Shown: positions 12,386-23,259 of the stretch, piece after piece
Numbering within the stretch: the stretch's first letter is position 1
How the letters are laid out: each line of letters starts with the position of its first letter
NCBI GenBank assembly: GCA_016946835.1
Contig: JACVTC010000032.1
Span: 894,501 to 958,500 of the forward strand
Direction of reading: 5' to 3'
DNA from: Neocallimastix lanati (nom. inval.)
Taxonomy: Eukaryota; Neocallimastigomycota; Neocallimastigomycetes; Neocallimastigales; Neocallimastigaceae
Length of the DNA: 64,000 nt
Translations under genes and position numbers: made by a program
Notes under the pieces: model-generated
Databases searched by the model: none
Told to the model about the DNA's origin: nothing
The model's input: the letters and a program-made list of their open reading frames with translations, nothing else

Positions 12386-14319
12386 AAAAAAAATAATAAT
12401 AATAAAGTCAATTTCTTTTCTATAAACTAATTTTAAAATTATAATGTCAGACATTCATATAAAAATAATAATAAATAAAACGTCAATAATACTAACTCTA
12501 CAAAATACAATAAGTTAAAATATAAATAAACATAATTCAAATTAAAGTTTATACAATAAATAAATAATAATATAAAATTGGTCAAATCACAAAATAAATT
12601 ATCACTTTTAATATAAACAAATATCATAATAAAAATTTAAAATATTTTTATAAACAACTCACCAATAGTTAGATTTTTAATATAAACTAACAATAAACAT
12701 AAAATATAAACATGACGATCAAATAACTATTTTTCATAATTAAAATCAGCAAATGATCAATACTATAACAAAGAAAATATTAATAAAATAATAACGACAA
12801 TATAATTTTGTTAATATTAATTTATTTATAATATATTGTATATTGATCATGTTTAATATTGTAACGAAATCTTCAGTTGATACAATATAAGTAATAAAGT
12901 ATCAAATTTCTATTTATAACGAGGTCGAGCAAATAGGGAATTTGTAAAATAATATATTCCAACTCAAAGATAACAAATAATAATTTACACAAATAATAAA
13001 ATTTATTTATTTCTTTTTAAATCTTGTTTTTATTTATTTATTTATTTTACATAAATTATTACAATTATATTTATATTCCTCTGAATATAATGATTTTTAT
13101 CTATCTCTAATAATTCAATTTATATTAATATCTTAATAATAATTTTACTTATAATTGTAGGATTCAACTCTTATCCTTTAACTATAAGTAATTACTTAAT
13201 TATTTAAACTAAACTATAACTTCTCTAAAACTATTATTTTACTCAATTAGAATTTTTTTTTAAAACAACAAGAAAAACTCTCTCTTTAACTTTTATTTCA
13301 TTCTCTTCTTTTAAATTTATTAATTAATTTTATCTTGAATATTATTGGCTGTCTAATTAATTTTAATCTATTTATATAATGATTTAGTATATTATATATT
13401 GTAATTATTTTTCACTATATTATTATAAGATTTTCTCTTTTGTTAATTTTCTTGCGTATTTCTAGCTGTATTGTATCACAGTTGTTATGGTTCGGGTTTT
13501 ATTAGAATTTTTATTTAATTATTTATTTTTAATATTTTTCTGTCTACATTTTAATTATTGAAAAACTTCACTTATTTATACTTTTTGAAAAAAAATAAAT
13601 ATGTAAAGCCTTTCTACATTTTATTATCATATTTAAAAAAAATATTTACTATTACTAATTACTTAAAATTTTATATTAATTTAAATTAACTAATTCATAA
13701 GTATTTTTATTTTAATAAATTTTGTTTACATAATTTTATATTATTTTTCATATACTAAAACTAAATTATTTAATATATACGAAAAGTAACAAACAAAATT
13801 TAAAAAGATTTTACAGAAAAATAAAGTTATTTTAATCAAGAATGTTAATATAATATTCTTATATTTTATATAAAATAAATTTAAAAACTATAATATATTT
13901 AATATTTATTATTAATCAATTAAGATTTGATTTTATTTGTGGGGAATAAAAATATAAAATAATCAATTTAAAAGTAAAATAAAATACTAAAAAAAATACA
14001 AGTTTAATATTGATACAATATAATAATAATATAATAATATATTTGAAAATAAAAATAAAATATTAATATTGATAATAAACACTTTAATAAAATAATAAAA
14101 TTTAAGGTTAAATTATAGATATTGATATTAATAATAAAAATATAGAATTATTGATAATATTTTAGAAACTTTTAATAAAAATAAAAAAAAATATATTTAG
14201 AAAATATTTTAGTATAGAAAATATAGTAAAGTAATATTAAGTAAAGAATAATATAATGGATTCTAAAGTAAGTTGAAATTCTAATTAATAATCCATTATA
14301 TGTTCGTTCTTTACCAACA
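12386..14319. other. AT-rich non-coding stretch with an LTR scrap
   Basis: No gene is visible. At about 12860 the plus strand reads TGTAACGAAATCTTCAGTT, identical over 19 nt to the first bases of the Ty3 LTR at 62039 (minus). After that the two diverge. A second possible LTR start (TGTATCACAG) lies near 13477. Confidence 0.5.
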
Positions 14320-15180
14320 TGTAAGAATCTATAATTATTTGTTAGCAAATAATTATATTTTCTTAGTTAAGTTATTATAACTATAACTTTATTTAATTAC
14401 ATATAATATTTATTAAATTTATTTAATTTAATTTTAAATATTCATTAATTTAACAAAATTTATTTAATTAATTTTAAATAATATATTTACAATATGCTAA
14501 ATTCTCTACTGTAACTAATGTATTTTGTATTGTATTTTATTCTGTATTTTATAATGTATTCTGTATTTTATTAACTATTTAATTTTATATTTTTAATATA
14601 AGGATAAATTATATGATCGAAATATCTTTTATTATTTTATTCTTTTATTTTCGATCATTAGATTGGAAAATCGGTTAATTAAGATTTTTTCCAATTACTT
14701 TTTAGAAGTAATCGGTTTTACTTAATTAATGCGATGATCGATATGGATAGAATATCGATCGAAAACTTATCTAGGTTTTTCTATCTAATCTTTTCCTAGA
14801 TAAGAGATTTGTTAAGATTAGAAAACCCTTTCTTATTTAACCTTATTTTCATAAAAAAATATAAATAAGGCTCTTGAGTTCTCTTTGAGAAATCAAGAGT
14901 TATTATTATAAAAAACATAGTTATAATAGTAACAATTTTATATTTTTAACTTTAATAAATTAATAAAAATATTTTATTCAAAAACATATTTTTAAAATCG
15001 ATTTATACAAACAATTCTTCTCTTACTTTTTGTGTTATTATTATAATTAATTTTATAATAAACTCTACTCTAAAGGTAAAAAAAAAATTTATTTTATTTT
15101 ATTTTCTCAACTTAATGAATTAGTCGTTAAGTTGTAGTTAATAATTCTATTTTGAGTTAGTTCTTAATAGAATTATTACA
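14320..15180 (+). repeat. Solo Ty3-type LTR with target duplication
   Basis: It begins TGTAAGAATC and ends GAATTATTACA (861 bp). It is flanked by CAACA at 14315-14319 and 15181-15185, a perfect 5-bp target duplication. It is an inverted copy of the LTR at 16121-17014 along nearly its whole length. Shared landmarks are CGATCATTAGATTGG, GATGATCGATATGGAT and the motif AAGGCTCTTGAGTTCTCTTT. Confidence 0.85.
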
Positions 15181-15750
15181 CAACAGTCGGTACGTTATTT
15201 TTATATATTGTACCTTTTATATGATTTGGGGAAAGCAAGTTGTAAAATTATAAAATAATATATTCTAATAAAAGAAATAAATAAAAAAATTATAACACAA
15301 AATTAATAATAAATTTTTTATAAATAATAATGTGTTACTTTTAAGTCTTTATTTTATTTATAAGTTTTGTTCTTTAAATAAGTACATTTAATTTTATTAT
15401 AACTTTATTATATCTTTAAATTTATATTTTAATAATAATATTAACCAAAATATCCTAAATATTTATTCACCCGAATAAGTATTTTATAATTCCTATTCTA
15501 ACTATTATATTCTTTAAAGATATTAGATTATTAAGTTCCTCCTTTGTTAATATTTTATCTTTCACTTATTTTTATACTATAATTTATCTTAATTCTTATT
15601 GGTTATCTATTAATTAAAATTATTTTTATTAATATTATAATTTTATATACTAATTAAACCTTATACCTATTATAATAAAATAACTAAAGAATTATTTATT
15701 TTCTTATATTTTTAATAATTTATTCTATTTTAGTGAGTAACGTACCATAG
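15181..15750. other. AT-rich non-coding stretch between LTR copies
   Basis: No gene is visible. GGTACGTTA occurs just outside the LTR end on the left side (about 15190) and, on the opposite strand, beside the LTR fragment on the right (about 15735-15745). The stretch may include two converging decayed leader regions of this family. Confidence 0.4.
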
Positions 15751-15912
15751 TGTAATAATCATACTAAGTTCTATTACTAAATATGATTATTAACTTCAAC
15801 TTAATGACTAATTCATTAAGTTGAGAAATAAAATAAAAATAAAAATATTACCTAAAAAGAGAGTTTATTATAAAATTAATTATAATAACAACACAAAATG
15901 TAAAAGAAGGAA
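15751..15912 (-). repeat. Truncated LTR 3' end, Ty3 family
   Basis: It matches the 3' end of the LTR at 16121-17014, including ACTAATTCATTAAGTTGAGA and TTTATTATAAAATTAATTAT. It is cut off at about 15912, where the gag fragment begins. The sequence just beyond the LTR end on the minus strand contains TGGTACGTTACTCAC, which has the form of a primer-binding site. Confidence 0.65.
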
Positions 15913-16120
15913 TAATTAAAGCAATTGAAAGATAAACAAATCAAGAAAACACAAGGCATGGCACTATACAGCTATAATAAAAATAATAACTTTAAAAAAT
16001 ATAACAGTTTCAACAGAACAAATAAACTTAATAATGACATTTGTTATAAATGCAATAAAAGAAGACATATCGCAAAATATTGTCCTGATAAACAAATAAT
16101 AAAGGGAAGTAAAAGTAAAT
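15913..16120 (+). pseudogene. Gag zinc-knuckle fragment
   Basis: A 66-aa open frame (15925-16125) contains CYKCNKRRHIAKYC, a CX2CX4HX4C nucleocapsid zinc knuckle, in a basic asparagine-rich context. It is wedged between two minus-strand LTR pieces, so it is a retrotransposon fragment rather than a gene. The knuckle alone does not tell copia from Ty3. Confidence 0.7.
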
Positions 16121-17014
16121 TGTAATAATTCTATTAAGAACTATCTCAAAACAGAATTATTAACTACAACTTAACGACTAATTCATTAAGTTGAGAAAAT
16201 AGAAAATAAAATAAAATAAATCTTTTACCTATAAAGTTTATTATAAAATTAATTATAATAATAACACGAAAAGCAAAAGAAGAATTATTTGTATAAATTT
16301 GATTTTAAAAATATTTTTTTGAATAAAATACTTTATTAATTTATTAAAGTTAAAAATATAAAATTGTTATTAGTATAACTATGTTTTTTTTTATAATAAT
16401 AACTTTTGATTTCTCAAAGAGAACTCAAGAGCCTTATTTATATTTTTTTTATGAAAATAAGGTTAAATAAGAAAGGGTTTTTCTAATCTTAACAAATCTC
16501 TTATCTAGGAAAAGATTAGATAGAAAAATCAAGATAAGTTTTCGATTGATATTTTATCCATATCGATCATCGCATTAATTAAGTAAAACCGATTACTTCT
16601 AAAAAGTAATTGGGAAAAATCTTAATTAACCGATTTTCCAATCTAATCTAATGATCGAAAATAAAAGAATAAAATAATAAAAGATATTTCGATCATATAA
16701 TTTATCCTTATATAAAAAATATAAAATTAAATAGTTAATAAAATACAGAATACATTATAAAATACAGAATACATTATTAAATACAGAATACATTATAAAA
16801 TACAGAATACATTAGTTACAGTAGAGAAATTAATATATTGTAAATATATTATTTAAAATTAATTAAATAAATTTTGTTAAATTAATGAATATTTAAAATT
16901 AAATTAAATAAATTTAATGAATAAATATTATATGTAATTAAATAAAGTTATAGTTATAATAACTTAACTAAGAAAATATAATTATTTGTTAGCAAATAAT
17001 TATAGATTCTTACA
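16121..17014 (-). repeat. Ty3 3' LTR of the integrase fragment
   Basis: On the minus strand it begins TGTAAGAATC, 13 bp after the integrase stop codon, and ends GAATTATTACA at 16121 (894 bp). It contains four tandem copies of a 19-bp unit (ATACAGAATACATTATAAA) near 16743-16815, where the solo LTR at 14320 has fewer. Confidence 0.85.
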
Positions 17015-17027
17015 TTGCTCTGTTTAA

Positions 17028-18285
17028 TTATGATGTTTCCATTAAGTCTTCATTTCTTTTAGTATATGGTTCCAATTGTGAGATATGAAATACCGGATGG
17101 AGATGTAAGTTCTCTGGAAGTTCCAAACGGTAATTCATTCTTTCCCTTTTCTCAATGATTTTAAAAGGTCCAAGATATTGAGTGGATAATTTTCTAGAGG
17201 GTTCATTCGTAAAGTAGTATCTTCTAAGCATAACCAAATCATTTACCTTAAAGTCAGGTCCTACAGATTTTTTATTGTCAGCATATTTCTTAAAATCTTC
17301 TTTGGATTTAACTAAATGTTGACGAAGGGCTTTGAAATGTGAAGACCAATCCCTAGTAAGAACAGAGGCATTATCTTTTAGCAGAATCGGTGGTGAATCA
17401 ATAACACAATTTGGGTCAAATCCATATTTATCATGAAAAGGAGTTTGAGATATTGATTTGTGAATGGAGTTGTTGTAGGACATTTCACATAAAGGGAGGT
17501 AGAAACATCATTCGTTTTGAGCAGAAGAACAATAGCAGCGAAGATATTGTTCTATTACAGCATTAGCCCGTTCAACCTGACCATTTGATTGTTGGTGGTG
17601 AGCAGTAGCAAGTCTTGGTTTAGCACGAATAGCATCGCACAACGAAGTCCAAAATTGAGAAGAGAATTGGGAACCATGATCAGACACAATCATTTTAAGA
17701 AAACCATGATACTTAAAGACTTGGAAAAGTAAGAGCTTGGCAGTTAAATCGGCAGAGGGAACATCGGAGCAGGGTACTAAATGAATCATTTTGGTTAAAT
17801 GATCAGAAACAACCATGATACAAGTGCAATCTTGTGAAGAAGGCAATGAAACAATAAAATCGACGCCAATAACTTCCCAGGGTTTTGTAGGAGTAGGAAG
17901 TGGTATTAGTTTACCATAAGGTTTATGACGACGGATTTTATTTCTAAAACAAACATCACAAGAAGCCACATAATTTGAAATATCTTTTTTCATATTAGGC
18001 CACCAGTAGCTCCTTCTGAGTTTTTCAAAGGTCCTATCTACCCCCTGATGGCCACTAGTGGGTGCATCATGGAAAGACTTTAAAAGTCTAGCCCTGAGAC
18101 TGGAAGGGATAATAATACGCTTTTGAAAGTGAAGTACGCCATCGACGAAGGAAAATAAAGAACTTTTGACGTTGTTTGACTTATCCCTTATTTTTAAAAG
18201 GATATTTTTACAAAAATTATCAGTTTTCTGTGCTTCAATAAGACTACTAATATTTGTAAAGTTTAAATTGTTACTTTTCTTAAAG
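17028..18285 (-). pseudogene. Ty3/gypsy integrase fragment (one internal stop)
   Basis: The minus strand encodes most of a Ty3 integrase. The HHCC zinc domain reads FHDAPTSGHQGVDRTF, then CDVC. The catalytic core has GVDFIVSLP (first Asp), IVSDHGSQFSSQFW (second Asp) and NGQVERANAVIEQYL (Glu), so all three catalytic residues remain. The C-terminal domain (GPFKIIEKRERMNYRLELPE and HISQLEPY) ends without a chromodomain. A TGA at 17508-17510 replaces an expected Trp (NE-stop-CFYLPLCEMSYNN) with the same frame on both sides, so the break is a single nonsense change. RT and RNase H are missing. The left edge passes straight into the 3' LTR; the right edge is fused to copia gag sequence. Confidence 0.9.
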
Positions 18286-18663
18286 TTAATTTTAATATTA
18301 TTCCAAATATCATAAGAAGACTTTTCCTCAAAGCCTACCTTCTTAAGTAATTCGTCAGATATGTTCTCCCATTACAGTCTTCTTTAATCATTTCTTTTGT
18401 TATTTTCTTCTTGTAATATTGATCACTGGTTCCGATAACCTTAATCAGTCCTTCCTCGTACTCAGAATTAGTTTCTTGATCTTCGGTAGCATATCTTTCT
18501 CAATACATTCCTCTAGACCATTTATGATAAATAATAGTTTCATTTTAATTGCCCAAATATCATAATAGTCACAATCAATTTCCAGCTTCCTGAAAGTGCT
18601 GTTTGAATTGTTTGTTATAAATTTATCAATTTTGAAATTTGACATTTTAAATTGAAATTTCAA
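18286..18663 (-). pseudogene. Copia gag N-terminal fragment fused to Ty3 sequence
   Basis: The frame starting at 18663 reads KFQFKMSNFKIDKF, then DYYDIWAIKMKLLFIINGLE. This matches the N-terminus of copia Gag of the UBN2 type. It carries on in a shifted frame through GLIKVIGTSDQYYKKKI to SYDIWNNIKINF near 18300. Below about 18285 the sequence becomes the Ty3 RNase H-integrase linker. At least two frame breaks are present, near 18447 and 18362. A primer-binding site and an LTR lie directly upstream, as expected for the 5' end of an element. Confidence 0.65.
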
Positions 18664-18754
18664 AAATAATTAAAACTTGTTATTTTATAAAAATAATTGA
18701 ATATTCTAATTTTGTTATTTTAAATATACTATATAATATTATTAAAGCTTAAAT

Positions 18755-18768
18755 TGAGACTCTTAATC
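18755..18768 (-). promoter_or_regulatory. Copia primer-binding site
   Basis: On the minus strand it reads GATTAAGAGTCTCA and abuts the LTR at 18769. It is identical to the sites of the intact elements. Confidence 0.8.
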
Positions 18769-19104
18769 TATTAGAATAAACACTTTAAGTTTTGTTATCT
18801 CGAATTTTATTTATTTTTTTTTATTAATATTTTATTGTTTATTTATTATTATAATTAACTATTTTTTAATAATTATTTTTAATATTTTATATATATTTTT
18901 TACTACATTAATTTTAATTATATCACGATTTTATTTTATGTATTATTACATAAATGTTTTATATATACGTCATACATGCGCCATATTTCAATTTATATAA
19001 TAATTGATTTCTTAATAATTTATAGCATTTATACATAAAATTTATATATGTTATTTTGTTTAATAACAAGAATAATATTCATATATTAAACTTTATTTCT
19101 AACA
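18769..19104 (-). repeat. Decayed copia 5' LTR
   Basis: On the minus strand it runs from TGTTAGAAAT at 19104 to TTCTAATA next to the primer-binding site (336 bp). The ends are inverted repeats (TGTTAGAA, and TATTAGAA on the opposite strand) with the final CA decayed to TA. Confidence 0.6.
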
Positions 19105-19359
19105 ATTAATAATATAAATTCTTATTCAATATTTAAAGAATTATCTTAGGCCTAATAATTCTGAGAATATTAATAAATAAGATTTATATTAATAATTAAT
19201 TTCAATTATCTATATATGACGTTACGTGTATTTATTTATATTACGTTTTTATATATGTTTACAACATATCTATATTAATTTCAATTATTCAAATTAACTG
19301 TATAATTATAAATTATATAATTGACAAATACACTTGTTATAATTCTTAAAATGATAAAG

Positions 19360-21003
19360 CAATAAACGACAGTTCCAGTGCTGATAACAACACGAATATT
19401 GATATTAATAGTAAAAGTAATGAATTAAATCAGATCTCCAATATCGAACAAAACATAACAACAATTATAAAAACATTTATAATAATAATAAACTCAATAT
19501 AAAATCATACAGAAATAATACACATGAAAAGAACAAACATTATAATGATAACGAATTAAGAGAACCAATAGACTTTTATAATATCTTTAACCTTCCTGAT
19601 AAAGAAGAATGGATAAATGCCATAAATGAAGAACTTTACAATATGAAGAAATTAAATGTGTTTAAGGAAGCTCAATTCTTACCAAATGATGCCATTATTG
19701 TATCCTTCAAATGGGTACTTAAGTATAAAAGGGATTCAAACAGGAATATTTTAAAATGAAAAGCTCGACTAGTTGCAAGAGGTTTTACCCAAAGATACGG
19801 TATCTATTATACTTTTACCTTTTCACCAACATTAAAATTAGATTCACCTCGTATAATTATTGTTATCGCAGTCCAGAGAGAATATAAAATAGTACGGCTT
19901 GATATCAATGAAGAGTACTAAATACGAGTTAAATGAAGATATCTACATTGAAGCACCAATAAAGGATACTTAAAATTGAACAAGGCTCTTTTTGAGCTTA
20001 AACAAGAAGGAAGGGAGTAGAACGAAACTTTAAATAATACTTTAATAAAAATGGATTTTCGGAGATTGGTAAGTGAACCTTGTATTTATATTAAAGAAAA
20101 TAACTCAAAGGAAATCACATGCATAATAGCCATTTATGTGGACGACATATTACTTGCAGGTAAGTCAAAAGAAATTATGTATATAAAAGAACAGATTAAA
20201 ATGTATTTTAATATAAAAGATATAGGAGATGTCGATTTCGTAATAGGAATAAAATTTGAGAAATGTCATGATGGATATACTATTTATCAAAAACAGTACA
20301 TTAAAGATTTATTAGTCAAATTCAAACTAACTAATTCTCCGTCCATCAAAAATTTAAAACCTACTGATAATTATGACCTACGAAAAGGAACATATGACGA
20401 ATCATTATACGGAAGTGCAATAGGTAATTTAATTTACCTTGCAGTTTGTGCCAGACCGAATATAATGTTTACTGTCAACAAAGCAGCAAGAAGAAGCAAG
20501 AATCTGAAATATACAATTGATTATAGTATTAATTTCACAAAGGACTGACAATTAAAAATATTTGTAGATGTTGACCACACCGGGGATGTAGAGTCAAGAA
20601 AATCTACCTTTTGGTTTTTGATGATGATTGGTACCTCACCCACTAGCTGGTATTCGAAACTTCAAAAATTTGTAGCAACTTCGACAGCTGAATCCGAGTA
20701 CTACAGTGTAAGTGATTGTGCCATGCATAGTTTAAGATATATTAATATTTTAAATGAATTTAACATAAAAATTAGTTACGTTAACCATTAATATCTACAA
20801 TAAGGCAGCAATTTATAACTGTCATAAACCCAAGATCAAAACATATAGATATCAAGTATCACCAGGGAAGAGATCATATAATGGAAAACAAAATCAAGTT
20901 AAGATATATTAGGATAACATTGCTGATGGATTTACAAAATATTTAAATAGCTCACTAACAGGTAAATTTAGAAACTCTCTACTAAAAGAGATGAAATACT
21001 ATT
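19360..21003 (+). pseudogene. Ty1/copia pol fragment: linker, RT and RNase H
   Basis: The recognisable part starts with the RT entry motif (EEWINAINEELYN, then FKWVLKYKRDSN). It passes through KARLVARGFTQRYGI, after an in-frame TGA at about 19757, and on to IAIYVDDILLAGKSKE in the longest frame (20051-20548). It ends with RNase H remnants (STSW.STAESEYYS-like) to about 21003. Several stops and frame changes are spread along it. The upstream part (19360-19600) is asparagine-rich like the integrase-RT linkers of the intact copies. Gag, protease and integrase are missing. Confidence 0.85.
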
Positions 21004-21052
21004 AAAAAATCAAATCTAACATATCATTTAAAGAAAGTTAGATTTGAGGAGA

Positions 21053-21348
21053 TGTGTCAAGTGACAATATTAATATATTACTATCAAATTGACCAATTAT
21101 TATTTATCCTTAAATTTATATATTGAATGAAATAAAATGAATTAAAAATATACCTTTATACTTTAATAAAATAATAAATAACTAAAATTTAAAGAAAAAT
21201 GTAAAATTTTATTTTTTATGTTCTTTGTAAAGTTATTGTGTTATTTGAAGTTCAGAAAATAAAGAAATTACATAGAAACGACATATAGCATGAAGTTTGA
21301 ATAATAATATCAATGATTTATATAATACAATAATTGATAAATTATTTT
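21053..21348 (+). repeat. Copia 3' LTR, right end uncertain
   Basis: It starts TGTGTCAAGTGACA right after the polypurine tract GATTTGAGGAGA (21041-21052), the same tract style as in the other copia copies. Its right end is not clear. The next element was inserted at 21349, so the rest may resume after 27157. Confidence 0.5.
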
Positions 21349-21622
21349 TGTTAAATATAACACTTAAATTCAGAAATGATATTTATATTTTATTATGTGT
21401 TATTTATTTATTTATTTATTTATTTATTGCTTTTACATTTAGAAAGACCTTATTCATTTAAGAATATGTTATTACATGTTATTTATATTTATTTTCTAGT
21501 CTAACATTATTGGTAACATTTAACGTTACACTGCATTATATTATCGAATAAAAAAATATTTTACACTTAATAATGTAGTATAATGTACAATGTAATTAAA
21601 CACATAACTGTGATATTTAACA
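21349..21622 (-). repeat. 3' LTR of copia family B
   Basis: Near-identical to 26879-27157. It is bounded by the polypurine tract on the internal side and by ATTTT outside. Confidence 0.95.
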
Positions 21623-21643
21623 TTCCCCCTACATTGGCATTTT

Positions 21644-23131
21644 CTACATTTCCATGATGAAGTCTGAGAAATATTTAAGCTTGGGTCCAGAAATACTTTT
21701 GGTTAATGGATCTGCCATCATTGAGTTAGAACCAATAAGTGTTAATTTAATTTCATTTTTCATAATTTCATCTTGAACATATTTGTATTTTATATCCATA
21801 TATTTGCATCGTCCCTTTTGGTTTTCATTTTCAGCTATATCCTTACATGGTTTATTATCTATTCTAATATTAATTCTAATGTTTTTGTTAAATATTTCAT
21901 TAACTAATCTTCTTATCCATATAGCTTGTTTGGTACATTCTATTAAGCTTGAGTATTCGGCTTCTGTGGTTGATAAGGCTATATTTTTCTGTGTAATTGA
22001 TTTCCATGATATTGGGCTATTTCCTAATACAAAAATATATCCTGAAGTGGATCTTCTTTTAACCTCATCACCAGCGAAATCTGCATCACAATAAGCTCTT
22101 AAAATTTTCTTTCCTTTATAATGAATTGAATAGTCCTTGGTACTTTTAAGGTATTTTAGTATTTGTATACCTGCATTCAAATCAGCTCTTGTTGGATTCT
22201 CAGAAAATCTTGCAGCTTGATTTACTGCAAATGCTATGTCAGGTCTTGTTTTTGTTGATACATATAATAGAGATCCAATCAATCTTTTATAATCAGTTTT
22301 GTTAATTTTCTCAGAGTTTTCTCTATCTTCTAATTTTGCATTAATACATGGTATTCTAGTTATTTTAGTATTGTTTATGTTGTAGTTAGTTAACATTTTT
22401 TCAATATAATCTTTTTGATTAATTTTGTAGCCTTTATTTGTTTTAACTATATTGATTCCAATAATTTTGTTTGCTGATTTATCTGTGGAGACTTTGTATT
22501 TACGTTTTATCTTTGAAACAACTTTGGTAATTTCTTTATTCTCTCCTGCAATTAGTATATCATCAACATAGAGTGTTAGTAATAAGCATAATTTATTATT
22601 TTTATATTTACCAAATAAACAACTATCTGTATTATATTGAATTAACCCAATTTTCTTAAGAAAACCGGAGATTTCGTAAAACCATTGTCTTCCAGCTTGT
22701 TTGAGTCCATAGAGAGCCTTTCGTAATAATCCTGATTTTCCGCAATTGAAATTTTTATCACCGATTGGAATTTGTACATAAATTTTTTCATCTAATTTAG
22801 CGTTCAAATATGCAGCTTTAATATCGATTTGTCTTAAATCCCATTTATACACAGATGCAATAGCAATAGTTAATCTAAAACTATCCATTTCTATTGTAGG
22901 AGAATAGGTGCAGTTATAATCAACTCCTTTAATTTGTCGAAAACCTTTGACGACCAATCTAGCTTTATATATACCATTATCTTTTATGGTAAAAACCCAT
23001 TTAACGTCGAGTGGCTTAATGCCTTTTGGGATATTTTTATTTTCAACAATTTTCATTACATTATTTCCATATAAATTTTGTAATTCTTTGTTAATTGCGT
23101 CTTTCCATTTGTCCGCATTTTCTGAATTCAT
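21644..23131 (-). CDS. Copia family B pol part 2: reverse transcriptase and RNase H
   Basis: This 495-aa frame begins within the RT entry region (DKWKDAINKELQNLYGNN). It carries KARLVVKGFRQIKGVDY, QIDIKAAYLNA, GLKQAGRQWF and the catalytic YVDDILIAGE at about residues 190-199. RNase H follows (AYCDADFAGDEVKRRSTSGY, STTEAEY, then MADPLTKSISGPK). The true frame extends upstream without stops to about 23285 (KDRVSTSNKPFFERK, then NYEEAMNSEN), so the Met at 23131 is internal. It needs a -1 shift from the gag-integrase frame to be made as one polyprotein. All RT and RNase H catalytic motifs are intact. RT copies the element RNA primed by tRNA; RNase H removes the template. Confidence 0.93.
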   Translation of the reverse strand: MNSENADKWKDAINKELQNLYGNNVMKIVENKNIPKGIKPLDVKWVFTIKDNGIYKARLVVKGFRQIKGVDYNCTYSPTIEMDSFRLTIAIASVYKWDLRQIDIKAAYLNAKLDEKIYVQIPIGDKNFNCGKSGLLRKALYGLKQAGRQWFYEISGFLKKIGLIQYNTDSCLFGKYKNNKLCLLLTLYVDDILIAGENKEITKVVSKIKRKYKVSTDKSANKIIGINIVKTNKGYKINQKDYIEKMLTNYNINNTKITRIPCINAKLEDRENSEKINKTDYKRLIGSLLYVSTKTRPDIAFAVNQAARFSENPTRADLNAGIQILKYLKSTKDYSIHYKGKKILRAYCDADFAGDEVKRRSTSGYIFVLGNSPISWKSITQKNIALSTTEAEYSSLIECTKQAIWIRRLVNEIFNKNIRINIRIDNKPCKDIAENENQKGRCKYMDIKYKYVQDEIMKNEIKLTLIGSNSMMADPLTKSISGPKLKYFSDFIMEM

Positions 23132-23259
23132 AGCTTCTTCATAATTCTTGGGAATTAATGTATTAATGTTATTGACTCTATTTCTCTTGCGTCTTTCGTT
23201 TTCATCTGAGTCTGTTTTCCTTTCAAAAAATGGTTTATTTGATGTAGATACTCTATCTT

